A stretch of 64,000 nt of DNA from Clostridiales bacterium UBA1770 (GCA_002315325.1 DCGU01000080.1:1564-65563), one strand, 5' to 3'; positions 55,726-64,000 are shown, counted from the stretch's first letter. Notes: generated by a model from the letters alone, not told the origin. Program-made: numbers and translations.

Positions 55726-56556
55726 TTACTCTCTGTCACGCAAATACTCTTCCAACGTGATGCTGTACTCGGCAATATCGCAGGCAGCGTCACGGCCGAC
55801 AAAGCGCCAGTGCCAGGATTCGTAGGCGTACCCCGTTACGTCTTCCCGGCCGTAAGGGTAACGCAGTATAAAGCCGAAACGGGCAGCGTTTTTTTGCAGC
55901 CAGCGATAGGCTTCCGTTTCCGCAAAACCGACGTCGTTTGTGAAATCACCTTCGCTCCCGTAGTTTTCCAATTCCTTCATACCGTCAACCCACAGGTCAA
56001 CGCAAAGTCCCGTGTGATGTTCACTGGTCCCTGGCTGCGCGCTGTAGGTCAGTACCAATTCCTGCGCCTGTTCCCGTGTCCAACCGGGGTGGGCAGCCGT
56101 TTCGTTGGTAATATAGTATTCAAACAGCCAATTTTGATAGGTGTAAGAGCGGTACCCGGAAGTGACGCAGACGTTGTCGATGCCGTCGGCTTTCATCTCA
56201 CGCAGCATGGCGCAAAGTGCCGCGGCAGCGGTGCCGTTCAAATCAATTTCTTTCCCGCCGTTGGTCATTGCCGTGTCGAGTGTCACAAGGTCAAGGGGGA
56301 CGTAGTCGGCACCGATTTTGTTTTGCTTGTTGACAAGGATCAAGTACGCCTCGTCATTCGCGGCAATCGCAACGCGTTCTTCAGGCGTCAGTTGCGTCTT
56401 GTAGGTGAAAGTTCTCACGGTTACTTCTCCGTCGGTATCGGTTTGTGTCGCCGGCGTGTCAACGTCCGGCTCGGTGTGACAGGCACATAAACATAAGCAA
56501 AGTACAAACAGCAGGCACACGAAAAAAACAGGGAAGAAGCGCTGTATTTTCTTCAT
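55726..56556 (-). CDS. VanY-like D,D-carboxypeptidase lipoprotein (peptidase M15B)
   Basis: A 276-residue lipoprotein. The start is ATG 56556 (MKKIQRFFPVFF) after GGAGACC; it overlaps the methyltransferase end by four bases. The lipobox LCAC puts the lipid on Cys26. Zinc-binding residues are in SEHHTGLCVDLW (SxHxxGxxxD) and ESWHWRF (ExxH), and SGYRSYTYQ is the conserved loop. It should trim the terminal D-alanine of peptidoglycan stem peptides on the outer face of the membrane. VanY enzymes can support glycopeptide resistance, but no vanA/H/X/R/S genes are nearby, so a housekeeping role is more likely. Confidence 0.9.
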   Translation of the reverse strand: MKKIQRFFPVFFVCLLFVLCLCLCACHTEPDVDTPATQTDTDGEVTVRTFTYKTQLTPEERVAIAANDEAYLILVNKQNKIGADYVPLDLVTLDTAMTNGGKEIDLNGTAAAALCAMLREMKADGIDNVCVTSGYRSYTYQNWLFEYYITNETAAHPGWTREQAQELVLTYSAQPGTSEHHTGLCVDLWVDGMKELENYGSEGDFTNDVGFAETEAYRWLQKNAARFGFILRYPYGREDVTGYAYESWHWRFVGRDAACDIAEYSITLEEYLRDRE

Positions 56557-57107
56557 GGTTTGGTCTCCACTACGATGAAATAGGGGGACGTGGGGGAGTT
56601 CAGAATCTGCACCTTGGTGCAGCAGATCTTGTAGCGGGAAACCGTGGACAAATAGTCGCAAATCATCTTGCCCTCGGCGTCACCTTCAGCGTGTCCCGGG
56701 TACACGGCGATGTTGACAATGGCGTCCCTGTCCATCAATTCAATGGCGGCTTGAATGGCCGGCATCGTTGTTTCACGCAGCGTCGTGATGGACTTGTCGC
56801 CGCCCGGCAGCCATCCCAAATTAAACATACCTGCCTTTACCGGTACGCGCACGTAGTCTTTGACAAGGTGATGCGATGCATGCACCAGCGTATAGTTCTC
56901 GGGGCATCCGACGTCCATCAAATGCTGCCTTGTTGACTCGACTGCCTGCGCCTGAATATCGAATGCATAGACGTGGCCGGTCTGTCCCACGGTCCTCGAC
57001 AGGAACTCCGTGTCGTGCCCGTTGCCCATGGTGTAATCGACGGCAACGTCGCCCTCTTTCAAATGCGTCAAAATGAATTTTTTATGCAGGTCCAATAAAT
57101 CGATCAT
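56553..57107 (-). CDS. mnmM: YtqB/MnmM-type tRNA methyltransferase
   Basis: A 184-residue class I methyltransferase of the rRNA_methylase/YtqB family. SAM motif I is VDYTMGNGHDTEFL (residues 23-36) and the family hallmark NLGWLPGGDK is present, followed by NIAVYPGHAEGD. Bacillus YtqB has been assigned as MnmM, which adds the methyl group in mnm5s2U at the tRNA wobble position. ATG 57107 begins MIDLLDLHKKF. The downstream carboxypeptidase gene overlaps its stop codon. Confidence 0.9.
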   Translation of the reverse strand: MIDLLDLHKKFILTHLKEGDVAVDYTMGNGHDTEFLSRTVGQTGHVYAFDIQAQAVESTRQHLMDVGCPENYTLVHASHHLVKDYVRVPVKAGMFNLGWLPGGDKSITTLRETTMPAIQAAIELMDRDAIVNIAVYPGHAEGDAEGKMICDYLSTVSRYKICCTKVQILNSPTSPYFIVVETKP

Positions 57108-57230
57108 AGGGGATTGCCTCCGTGTTGCATCGTCGAAAAATGAGTCATCCGACGGCTTTCTTTGTATTCATTATACCACCCGCATTCTTTTTTGTAAATT
57201 GCCAAATTCATCGGTGCAACGTATTTCCCC

Positions 57231-57258
57231 TTGTTTTTTACCGCTTTTATGGTATAAT
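57231..57258 (+). promoter_or_regulatory. Promoter of the DUF512-der gene group
   Basis: TTGTTT at 57231-57236 and TATAAT at 57253-57258, spacer 16. Confidence 0.7.
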
Positions 57259-57303
57259 AATAGAATATAATGGCTGATTATGGGCAAAAAGGAGGAAAAC
57301 GCT

Positions 57304-58614
57304 ATGGTTGAGATTACCGACGTACTGCCGCACAGCATCGCGGCGCGTGCCGGCATCGTTGCGGGTGACGTACTGGTTTCACTGAACAATCACGAAATCA
57401 GCGACGTGTTGGATTACCGTTTTTATATGACGGAAAAAACGCTGGCTGTCAAAATACGCCGTGACGGCGCGGATTTCGACGTTTCGGTGCATAAGCAGGA
57501 ATACGACGATTTGGGACTTGACTTTGCCACACCGCTGATGGACAAAAAGCATTCCTGCGAAAACCGTTGCGTTTTCTGTTTTATCGATCAGCTGCCGGGC
57601 GGTATGCGGCAGTCGCTGTATTTTAAAGACGACGATTCCCGCCTGTCTTTCCTGCACGGCAATTACGTGACGCTGACCAATATGACGCCGGCGGATATCG
57701 ACAGAATTATTACCATGCATTTGTCGCCCGTTAACGTGTCGGTGCATACCACCAACCCGGAACTCCGTGTCAAAATGATGCGCAATAAACACGCCGGAGA
57801 AGTGCTGTCCTATTTAAAGCGCCTCGCAGATGCGGGTATTACGATTTGCGGGCAGATTGTGCTGTGCCGCGGACTCAATGACGGCGCCGAACTGGACAGA
57901 ACCATGCGCGACCTGACGGCGTATATGCCGGCACTGTCCAGTGTCTCCATTGTTCCCGTCGGCCTGACGAAATACCGCGACACGCTGTATCCCCTGGAAC
58001 TCTTTACCAAAGAGGAATGTGCCGCCGTTATCAAACAGGTCAACGATTTCGGCGACGAATGTATGCAAAAATACGGCACGCGGCTGTTCTTCTGTGCCGA
58101 CGAGTTTTACGTCAAGGCTGAATTGCCCCTGCCCGGTGAAGACTATTACGAGGACTATCCGCAAATTGAAAACGGCGTCGGTATGCTGACCTCGCTTGAA
58201 GTTGAGTTTGAGGATGCATTGTCGTGCGATTGCCCCGTGTCGGCAAGTCCACGAAAAGTGACGGTGGCAACCGGTGTCGCGTCTTCTGCGCTGATGGAGC
58301 GACTGGCCAAGCGCGCTATGGGAGTGATACCCGGCTTGCAGGTGGAAGTCGTCACCGTCATCAATCACTATTTCGGTGAAACCATTACGGTGTCCGGTCT
58401 TTTAACGGCCGCGGATTTGGCCGAGCAGCTCGCCGGCCGTGATCTCGGTGATGCGGTCCTTATTACGGCGCAGGCATTGCGCGCCGACCGCGACGTCTTT
58501 TTGGACGACCGTTCCCCCGCATGGCTGTCGGAACAGCTCGGCGGTGTGCCGATTGTCCCTGTTGAAAACGCGGGTGCCGAGCTGCTGGATGCCTTTCTCG
58601 ATATCGAAGGATAA
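57304..58614 (+). CDS. PDZ-radical SAM-DUF512 protein
   Basis: A 436-residue protein of the family that Firmicutes place next to der. Residues 1-60 form a PDZ-like domain (VLPHSIAARAGIVAGDVLVS). The radical SAM cluster motif is C85-x3-C89-x2-C92 (CENRCVFC). The C-terminal DUF512 region runs from about residue 200 to the end. Its reaction is not known. The start is ATG 57304 after AAGGAGG; the ATG at 57280 would place this site inside the coding sequence. It is 21 bases upstream of der. Confidence 0.93.
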   Translation: MVEITDVLPHSIAARAGIVAGDVLVSLNNHEISDVLDYRFYMTEKTLAVKIRRDGADFDVSVHKQEYDDLGLDFATPLMDKKHSCENRCVFCFIDQLPGGMRQSLYFKDDDSRLSFLHGNYVTLTNMTPADIDRIITMHLSPVNVSVHTTNPELRVKMMRNKHAGEVLSYLKRLADAGITICGQIVLCRGLNDGAELDRTMRDLTAYMPALSSVSIVPVGLTKYRDTLYPLELFTKEECAAVIKQVNDFGDECMQKYGTRLFFCADEFYVKAELPLPGEDYYEDYPQIENGVGMLTSLEVEFEDALSCDCPVSASPRKVTVATGVASSALMERLAKRAMGVIPGLQVEVVTVINHYFGETITVSGLLTAADLAEQLAGRDLGDAVLITAQALRADRDVFLDDRSPAWLSEQLGGVPIVPVENAGAELLDAFLDIEG

Positions 58615-58635
58615 TGAAGTTAGGAGTTTTAACGT

Positions 58636-59964
58636 ATGAATAAACCGATTGCAGCCGTCGTCGGTCGCCCGAACGTCGGCAAAAGCACCTTGTTTAATAA
58701 AATTATCGGGGAGCGTCGTTCCATTGTGGAAGATACGCCCGGTGTGACGCGTGACCGTATTTATGCCGATACCTCGTGGAACGGCGTTGATTTTGAAATC
58801 ATCGATACCGGCGGTATCGAACCCAAAACCGATGATATGATTTTGGCGCAGATGAAACGGCAGGCGCAGCTTGCCATTGAAACGGCCGACGTTATCATTT
58901 TCGTTTGTGACGTGCATACGGGTCCCACGGCCGACGACCGCGATATCGCGGTTATGCTCAAAAAGAGCGGCAAATACGTGGTGCCCTGTATCAACAAATG
59001 CGACAAGGTGGGCGACCTGCCGCCTGAATTTTACGAATTCTATGAGCTCGGATTTGATGCCGATCCCGTGCCCGTTTCCTCGGTACACGGTACCGGTACG
59101 GGCGATTTGCTGGATGCGGTTGTCGCTGCTTTTCCCGCGTTGGAAAAGACCGAAGAAGAGGAAGACGTGATCAAGGTGGCCGTCATCGGCAAGCCCAATG
59201 CCGGTAAATCGTCTTTGGTCAACCGTTTCGTCGGCGCCGAGCGTCAAATCGTATCCCCGATTGCCGGCACCACGCGTGACGCCGTGGATACCTACGTCAC
59301 GAACGAAACCGGCCGCTTCTGCTTTATTGATACGGCAGGTTTGCGCCGTCAGTCGCAGGTGAAAGATCCCATTGAAAAATACAGTGTTTTGCGCGCCCAC
59401 ATGGCCGTGGAACGCGCCGACGTCTGCCTCGTTCTCATTGACGCCCAGGAGGGTATTACCGAGCAGGACGTCAAAATTGCCGGCATTGCGCACGATGCAG
59501 GCAAGGCCTCGATTATCGTTGTCAACAAATGGGATTTGATTGAAAAGGATAACTCGACGGTCAATACGTTTAATGAAAAAATCGCGACGGCACTGTCTTT
59601 TATGCCCTACGCGCCCGTGATTTATATCTCCGCCAAAACGGGCCAGCGCGTGTCTTCCCTGTACGAACAGATTGATTACGTCTTCAACCAGTCGCGCACC
59701 CGCATTTCCACCGGTATGCTCAACGACGTACTGGCAGAAGCCACCATGCGTACCCAGCCGCCGACGGATAAGGGCAGACGCCTGAAGATTTACTACATGA
59801 CGCAGACGTCTGTGGCACCGCCCACGTTCGTGTTGTTCTGCAACAGCATCGAGCTGTTCCATTTTTCCTACCAGCGCTATATTGAAAACTGCCTGCGGAC
59901 GACCTTTGGCTTCCGCGGGACACCGATTAAAATGATCATCAAAATGAAGGGCGAGGATAACTGA
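58636..59964 (+). CDS. der: Ribosome biogenesis GTPase Der (EngA)
   Basis: A 442-residue protein with two tandem G domains: the first has GRPNVGKSTLFNK, DTGGIEP and NKCD; the second has GKPNAGKSSLVNR, DTAGLRR and NKWD. A C-terminal KH-like domain ends in GTPIKMIIKMKG. Der is essential for assembly of the large ribosomal subunit. ATG 58636 follows GTTAGGAG. The stop codon overlaps the first unit of a heptamer repeat. Confidence 0.97.
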   Translation: MNKPIAAVVGRPNVGKSTLFNKIIGERRSIVEDTPGVTRDRIYADTSWNGVDFEIIDTGGIEPKTDDMILAQMKRQAQLAIETADVIIFVCDVHTGPTADDRDIAVMLKKSGKYVVPCINKCDKVGDLPPEFYEFYELGFDADPVPVSSVHGTGTGDLLDAVVAAFPALEKTEEEEDVIKVAVIGKPNAGKSSLVNRFVGAERQIVSPIAGTTRDAVDTYVTNETGRFCFIDTAGLRRQSQVKDPIEKYSVLRAHMAVERADVCLVLIDAQEGITEQDVKIAGIAHDAGKASIIVVNKWDLIEKDNSTVNTFNEKIATALSFMPYAPVIYISAKTGQRVSSLYEQIDYVFNQSRTRISTGMLNDVLAEATMRTQPPTDKGRRLKIYYMTQTSVAPPTFVLFCNSIELFHFSYQRYIENCLRTTFGFRGTPIKMIIKMKGEDN

Positions 59965-60018
59965 TCACCGACCACCGATTACCGATTACCGATTACCGGT
60001 CACCGATCACTGATTACC
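59963..60018. repeat. Heptanucleotide tandem repeat, about eight units
   Basis: Units are variants of GATTACC: GATCACC, GACCACC, GATTACC three times, GGTCACC, GATCACT and GATTACC. The array begins within the der stop codon and occupies most of the gap before the next gene. Confidence 0.85.
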
Positions 60019-60055
60019 GCCCCCAATACCCCGTTTTGAAAGGAGGAACGTCGGT

Positions 60056-60778
60056 ATGCCGTTTACAAAAGACCGCCGTGCAGATGCGCGTGCATTTTGG
60101 ACGTTGTTGGGACCGGCGATTCTTCTGCTGGTGACGGCGGGAGCGCTGATTGCCCTGGCAATGCTCAAGACGCAGTATTATTCCGTTAAAATATTCCTGC
60201 TGGTCCTGTCTGCCTGTATCGTCACGTTTGCCGTGGTCATGATTGTGTTGTGGCGTCAGGTGACCGGCCGCAGTGCTGCTTTTTTAAAAAAATCCGGTGT
60301 GCCGGACCCGGGCGTCCATCATAATATTTTCCTGTACAATCAGGAAAAGGACGTCGACGTTTCGGCGGATGAATTGACCGTGGACGACGTTGTCAAACGG
60401 ATGACGGTCATCTTAACCTTTTTTGCCAAACGCAAAAAACTCAATATCGAGGCTGTTTTGGACACTTCTCCCCGTTCCAAAGTGCCGGCCGTGATGCGCC
60501 CGTTATTCGTTTGGGTTTTGTTGTACAATATTGCCGGTGCGGATAACGAACTGCAGTGGTCGTCTTTCCTTTCCTGCGGAAAGCCTATGGCCGACGCCGT
60601 TGCCGCGGTGATGGCGGGGGAAGATGAGGATTTGGTGCGCCGGCTGCAGCGGGGCGTGGCGCTGTATACCGAACAAAAGAAATACGACGCATTCCGCACC
60701 TACATGGTGGAGCATCGGGACGCCATCGGCGAACGTATGCTGCAGTACGTGCGGGAGCATATCCGTGAATTTGATTGA
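60056..60778 (+). CDS. Uncharacterised membrane protein between der and obgE
   Basis: A 240-residue protein not recognised as any named family. It has two adjacent membrane segments (residues about 17-37 and 44-66), then a cytoplasmic domain rich in charged residues. The conserved-looking parts are SADELTVDDVVKRMTVILTF and the helical C-terminus (LVRRLQRGVALYTEQKKYD). ATG 60056 follows AAAGGAGGA. Its placement between der and obgE, 21 bases before the latter, links it in transcription to ribosome assembly GTPases, but a function cannot be assigned. Confidence 0.8.
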   Translation: MPFTKDRRADARAFWTLLGPAILLLVTAGALIALAMLKTQYYSVKIFLLVLSACIVTFAVVMIVLWRQVTGRSAAFLKKSGVPDPGVHHNIFLYNQEKDVDVSADELTVDDVVKRMTVILTFFAKRKKLNIEAVLDTSPRSKVPAVMRPLFVWVLLYNIAGADNELQWSSFLSCGKPMADAVAAVMAGEDEDLVRRLQRGVALYTEQKKYDAFRTYMVEHRDAIGERMLQYVREHIREFD

Positions 60779-60799
60779 CCGCAAGGAGCGTGAAACTAT

Positions 60800-62083
60800 A
60801 TGATTTTCGTTGATGAAGCAAGAATAACCATCATCGCGGGGAACGGCGGCAACGGTGCCGTTTCGTTTCGCCGTGAAAAATACGTAGCTGCCGGCGGCCC
60901 GGACGGCGGTGACGGCGGACACGGCGGCAACGTTGTGTTCCGTGTGGATAAGGGGACAAACACGCTGCTGGCGTTCCGGTATAAACATAAGTTCCAGGCC
61001 GCGAACGGCGGGGACGGCAGCGGTGCCAAGTTCCACGGCGCCACGGCGGACGATTTGATTATCCCCGTGCCCGAGGGAACGCTGATTCGCGATGCGGCCA
61101 GCGGTAAACTCATTCACGATATGTCCGAAAACGACGGTGCCGATTTCATCGCCTGCCACGGCGGACGCGGCGGCTGGGGGAACCGTCATTTCTCCACGCC
61201 GACACGTCAGGTGCCGATGTTTGCCAAGAGCGGTACGCGCGGGGAAGAGCGTGAAGTGACGCTGGAACTCAAATTGATTGCCGACGTGGGCCTGATCGGT
61301 TTCCCCAGTGTGGGTAAATCCTCATTGCTTGCAAAAATCAGTGCGGCCAAGCCCAAGATTGCGGAATATCATTTCACAACGCTGACGCCCAACCTCGGCG
61401 TCGTCAGCACCGGTACGGGGCGCGGTTTCGTTGCCGCCGATATTCCCGGATTGATTGAAGGGGCTGCCGACGGTGCCGGTCTCGGTCACGATTTCCTGCG
61501 CCATATCGAGCGCTGCAGATTGCTTTTGCACGTCGTGGATATCGCCTCCCTGGAGGAACGCGACCCGATTATGGATATCGACGCCATCAATACGGAGCTG
61601 TCCCGTTACAGTGAAAAACTGGCGGGACTCCCGCAGATTATCGTCGCCAATAAGGCCGATATGCTGGTACGTGAACTGACCGACCTGGAACCCTTTGAAA
61701 CCTACGTGGCACAGAACGGCTGGCAGCTGGTTTACGTTTCCGCCGTGACCGGTGAGGGCATCAAAGAAATGATTAAAATGACCGATGCCGCATTGCAGCA
61801 GCTCCCGCCCGTTACGGTGTTTGAAACCGAGTGGACCGAGGAGGAACTGCCCGTTTCCGCCGGAAAAGAGACGACGATTCGCCGCGAGAACAATACCTTC
61901 TACGTGGAAGGCGAGTGGCTCTTCAATCTGATGGGCCGCGTCAACATGAACGATTATGAATCCATGAACTATTTCCAGCGCGTTTTGCAGACGTCCGGCG
62001 TGTTCACCATGCTGGAAGAAAAAGGCTGTAAAGACGGCGACACTGTTTCTATTTACGATTTCGAGTTTGACTTTGTGAAATAA
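60800..62083 (+). CDS. obgE: GTPase ObgE/CgtA
   Basis: A 427-residue protein with the three standard parts: glycine-rich Obg domain (GGPDGGDGGHGGNVVF; residues 1-158), G domain (GFPSVGKSSLLAKIS, DIPGLIEGA, NKAD) and the C-terminal OCT domain seen in Gram-positive forms (NDYESMNYFQRVLQ). It controls late 50S assembly and stress responses. ATG 60800 follows AAGGAG. The AAC(3)-family gene starts 13 bases downstream. Confidence 0.97.
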   Translation: MIFVDEARITIIAGNGGNGAVSFRREKYVAAGGPDGGDGGHGGNVVFRVDKGTNTLLAFRYKHKFQAANGGDGSGAKFHGATADDLIIPVPEGTLIRDAASGKLIHDMSENDGADFIACHGGRGGWGNRHFSTPTRQVPMFAKSGTRGEEREVTLELKLIADVGLIGFPSVGKSSLLAKISAAKPKIAEYHFTTLTPNLGVVSTGTGRGFVAADIPGLIEGAADGAGLGHDFLRHIERCRLLLHVVDIASLEERDPIMDIDAINTELSRYSEKLAGLPQIIVANKADMLVRELTDLEPFETYVAQNGWQLVYVSAVTGEGIKEMIKMTDAALQQLPPVTVFETEWTEEELPVSAGKETTIRRENNTFYVEGEWLFNLMGRVNMNDYESMNYFQRVLQTSGVFTMLEEKGCKDGDTVSIYDFEFDFVK

Positions 62084-62096
62084 AAGAAGGATTATT

Positions 62097-62894
62097 ATGC
62101 TGACGAAGGAAAAACTGTTCTCCCAATTGGATGCTTTTGCCATTCCCGACCATACCGTCGTTATGGCACACACCTCATTGCATGCCGTGGGACCCATCGA
62201 GGGCAGGGCAGAGGGACTGATTGCCATGCTGGAGGAATACTTCACTGCCAAGAACAGTTTGTTCTGCATTCCGACGCACACGTGGGACCGTTGCGGCGGT
62301 GACGTGATTGCGCTGGATATGACGCAGCCGTACACCTGTATCGGCACGCTGCCGACGGTGGCGGCCCGCATTGCCAAGCACCGCACCGAGAATCCTTCGC
62401 ATTCCATGGCGGTGTTCGGGCCTGAACCGGATGCTGCCGCATTTGCAGCACTGGACGATAATATCGCGTCGTGTACTTCCCCCGACAGTTGCCACGGTGA
62501 AATCTATAAACGGGACGGCTGGATTTTGCTCATCGGCGTCGGACACAACAAAAATACGTTTTTGCACTGCGTGGACGAAATGCTGCAGGTGCCCAACCGC
62601 ATGACCGACGAACCTGTGGCGCTGCAGGTGAAACGGAAAGACGGTACAGTGGTAACGAAGCGCGGCCGTGAAATATTTGCCAAGGGGATTCCTGACGTGT
62701 CGGCCTATTTCCCCAAACTGGAGCCGGCGTTCCGGTATTACGGTGCCATTCGCGACGGCTTTATCGGTGACGCACCGACCATGCTGTGTTCAACGGCCAA
62801 AATGGTACAGGTTTGCAAACTGGTTTACGGCCGCAGTGCCGGCACGGAACTTTTTGCCGACGCGAAGCCGCTTGCGGAAGAACTGTATAAATAA
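62097..62894 (+). CDS. Aminoglycoside 3-N-acetyltransferase-family protein
   Basis: A 265-residue member of the Antibiotic_NAT family. Matching parts are VVMAHTSLHAVGPIEG, IPTHTWDRCG, the histidine motif PSHSMAVFGP and ILLIGVGHNKNTFLHCVDE. Family members transfer acetyl from acetyl-CoA to the 3-amino group of aminoglycosides, but chromosomal relatives such as YokD-like proteins have other or unknown substrates. It is tightly linked to obgE and closed by a terminator, with no sign of recent transfer, so resistance should not be assumed. Confidence 0.88.
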   Translation: MLTKEKLFSQLDAFAIPDHTVVMAHTSLHAVGPIEGRAEGLIAMLEEYFTAKNSLFCIPTHTWDRCGGDVIALDMTQPYTCIGTLPTVAARIAKHRTENPSHSMAVFGPEPDAAAFAALDDNIASCTSPDSCHGEIYKRDGWILLIGVGHNKNTFLHCVDEMLQVPNRMTDEPVALQVKRKDGTVVTKRGREIFAKGIPDVSAYFPKLEPAFRYYGAIRDGFIGDAPTMLCSTAKMVQVCKLVYGRSAGTELFADAKPLAEELYK

Positions 62895-62908
62895 TTGTTT
62901 TACATAAC

Positions 62909-62953
62909 AAAATCGGGTAGGAAAGCGGCTGTGCTTCCTACCCGATTTTTTTC
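62909..62953. terminator. Bidirectional terminator between the acetyltransferase and pgsA genes
   Basis: AAATCGGGTAGGAA pairs with TTCCTACCCGATTT around a ten-base loop region; T-run on the plus strand and A-run before the stem serve both directions. Confidence 0.9.
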
Positions 62954-62961
62954 GGTGGGGT

Positions 62962-63561
62962 TTATTTTGTCTCAATATATTGTCCGGCGCAACGGCAATA
63001 ATCAATGCCGGACCAAACGGTCATGACCAACGTGGCAACGGCGAAAATGCCGGTCAGGGGCATCACACGGACGAGTTTTTCCGCACCGCAAAGCTGCCAT
63101 AAGGCCGGTTCAACCAATACGGCGACGAGGCAAACCATTTGGCACACCGTTTTGATTTTGCCCGGCATGGCGGCCGCCATAACCTTGCCGCCTTTGGAGG
63201 CGACCAGCGAACGTACCGTGGCAACGGCCAATTCACGGAAGATGATGACCATCGTTAAAAATACGAACGAAAGGCGAAGCGTATCGATGCGGTATATGAC
63301 GACGAGTAACGCGGCCATAACTAAAAACTTATCGGCTAATGGGTCCATCAGTTTGCCGAAGTCGGTAATCAGGTTGTATTTGCGGGCTATTTTCCCGTCC
63401 AACGTATCCGTGACGGAAGCCGCAATGAAAATAGCAGCGGCAATCAGGGACGAACCTGCGGCGGAAATCACCGATTCGGGCAGCAAATAGACTGCCACAA
63501 AGAAGGGAATCAGCACCATGCGCAGCATGGTCAGCTTGTTGGGTAAATTCATTTTTGACAT
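62962..63561 (-). CDS. pgsA: CDP-diacylglycerol-glycerol-3-phosphate 3-phosphatidyltransferase
   Basis: A 199-residue CDP-alcohol phosphatidyltransferase with about six membrane segments. The catalytic motif is complete: D52, D55-G56, A59-R60, G69, D73 and D77 (TDTLDGKIAR then FGKLMDPLAD). It makes phosphatidylglycerol phosphate. ATG 63561 follows GAGGAAAACG. It begins 24 bases after the rimO stop, so the two form one operon as in many Firmicutes. Confidence 0.95.
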   Translation of the reverse strand: MSKMNLPNKLTMLRMVLIPFFVAVYLLPESVISAAGSSLIAAAIFIAASVTDTLDGKIARKYNLITDFGKLMDPLADKFLVMAALLVVIYRIDTLRLSFVFLTMVIIFRELAVATVRSLVASKGGKVMAAAMPGKIKTVCQMVCLVAVLVEPALWQLCGAEKLVRVMPLTGIFAVATLVMTVWSGIDYCRCAGQYIETK

Positions 63562-63585
63562 ACGTTTTCCTCTGTTATGTCTATG

Positions 63586-64000
63586 TCACGCTTCCGGCAC
63601 GACAACGGCTGTTCCGTACAGGTCGTAATCCACGATTTCATCCACGTGGACTTGGACGAAAGTGCCGGGGGCAATGCGGTGTTTGGCACGGAAGAAAATC
63701 TTGCCGTCGATGTCGGGGGCATCGGCTGCACTGCGGCCGAAATGCGCCTCACTCACGGGGTCGAAGTCCTCGCACAGGACGGTAATCGTTTTGCCGACCA
63801 TGGCACGGTTCAGCTCTGCCGAGATGGCCATTTGTTCGCGCATCAATACGTCCATACGGTCCTGCTTTACCTGCTCGTCAATTTGGTCGGGCATGGCAGC
63901 GGCAGGCGTATCTTCTTCCTGCGAGTAGGTGAAGACGCCGACGCGTTCAAAGCGATTTTCCTTGACAAATGCGCACAGCTCGTTGAAGTCCTCGTCCGTT
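63586..64000 (-). CDS. rimO: Ribosomal protein S12 methylthiotransferase RimO, C-terminal part
   Basis: The frame is open to the right window edge; only the last 137 codons are visible. RVGVFTYSQEEDTPAA and MPDQIDEQVKQDRMD match the end of the RimO radical SAM domain, and the TRAM domain follows (GKTITVLCEDFDPVSEAHFG). RimO adds a methylthio group to Asp of ribosomal protein S12 using two iron-sulfur clusters; those cysteines lie beyond the window. MiaB is related but lacks this C-terminal pattern. Confidence 0.92.
   Translation of the reverse strand, partial: TDEDFNELCAFVKENRFERVGVFTYSQEEDTPAAAMPDQIDEQVKQDRMDVLMREQMAISAELNRAMVGKTITVLCEDFDPVSEAHFGRSAADAPDIDGKIFFRAKHRIAPGTFVQVHVDEIVDYDLYGTAVVVPEA

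Noticed and set aside
55726..56556. VanY-like gene as part of a glycopeptide-resistance cluster
   Set aside because: None of vanH, vanA/B, vanX, vanR or vanS is nearby.

Overview
The window reads as chromosome of an anaerobic Bacillota (Clostridia-type) bacterium, probably a gut or other host-associated member; I cannot name a genus. The basis is the gene content: a sodium-type V-ATPase operon, RicT, TtcA, YtqB/MnmM, a lysine riboswitch in front of an NhaC-family carrier, a FeoA-FeoB fusion, lipoboxes of the LCAC type, strong AGGAGG ribosome-binding sites, consensus TTGACA/TATAAT promoters and many rho-independent terminators. No tRNA, rRNA, CRISPR array, prophage or complete insertion sequence was seen.

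Layout. 1-10411: the 3' part of one enormous cysteine-rich modular surface-type protein, cut by the left window edge. 10412-10868: a non-coding, highly structured stretch ending in a terminator. 10869-13730 (minus): a three-gene unit of ABC ATPase, FtsX/MacB-like permease with a His/Glu-rich loop, and a lipoprotein. 13973-15400: decay zone with a frameshifted ADP-ribosylglycohydrolase gene, an alkD remnant and a large hairpin between direct repeats. 15409-17412: a beta-helix glycoside-hydrolase-like protein. 17472-19420 (minus): NhaC-family carrier under a complete lysine riboswitch. 19454-21716: htpG with a long leader carrying two copies of a two-hairpin RNA motif. 21842-25263: nth, a metallophosphoesterase, an endonuclease/exonuclease/phosphatase-family protein and a Gfo/Idh/MocA oxidoreductase. 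25314-32611 (minus): trkA-trkH-holB-ricT, ferredoxin, trmN6, ttcA. 32861-37534: GH78 rhamnosidase and GH38 mannosidase. 37639-40123: iron-regulated feoB. 40253-45414: thrS, a pyridoxal-kinase-like gene, then GGDEF and HD-GYP membrane proteins. 45510-46531: a MITE-like element and a serine hydrolase. 46690-55494: nine-gene V-ATPase operon. 55726-57107 (minus): ytqB/mnmM and a VanY-like lipoprotein. 57304-62894: DUF512 radical SAM protein, der, a small membrane protein, obgE, and an AAC(3)-family acetyltransferase. 62962-64000 (minus): pgsA and the 3' end of rimO.

How it fits together. Membrane energetics and cation balance dominate: the V-ATPase rotor subunit carries the residues that bind sodium in Enterococcus hirae, and the window also encodes Trk potassium uptake, FeoB iron uptake and a probable sodium-coupled lysine carrier. 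Three predicted cytoplasmic glycosidases suggest breakdown of imported rhamnose- and mannose-containing oligosaccharides, although no sugar transporter is present here. tRNA and ribosome maturation (TtcA, TrmN6, MnmM, RimO, Der, ObgE) is a second theme.

The most unusual items are the modular giant protein, the covarying tandem RNA motif before htpG, the His/Glu-rich ABC unit, the MITE-like element at 45510, and a strong preference for ACGT at codon junctions before valine.
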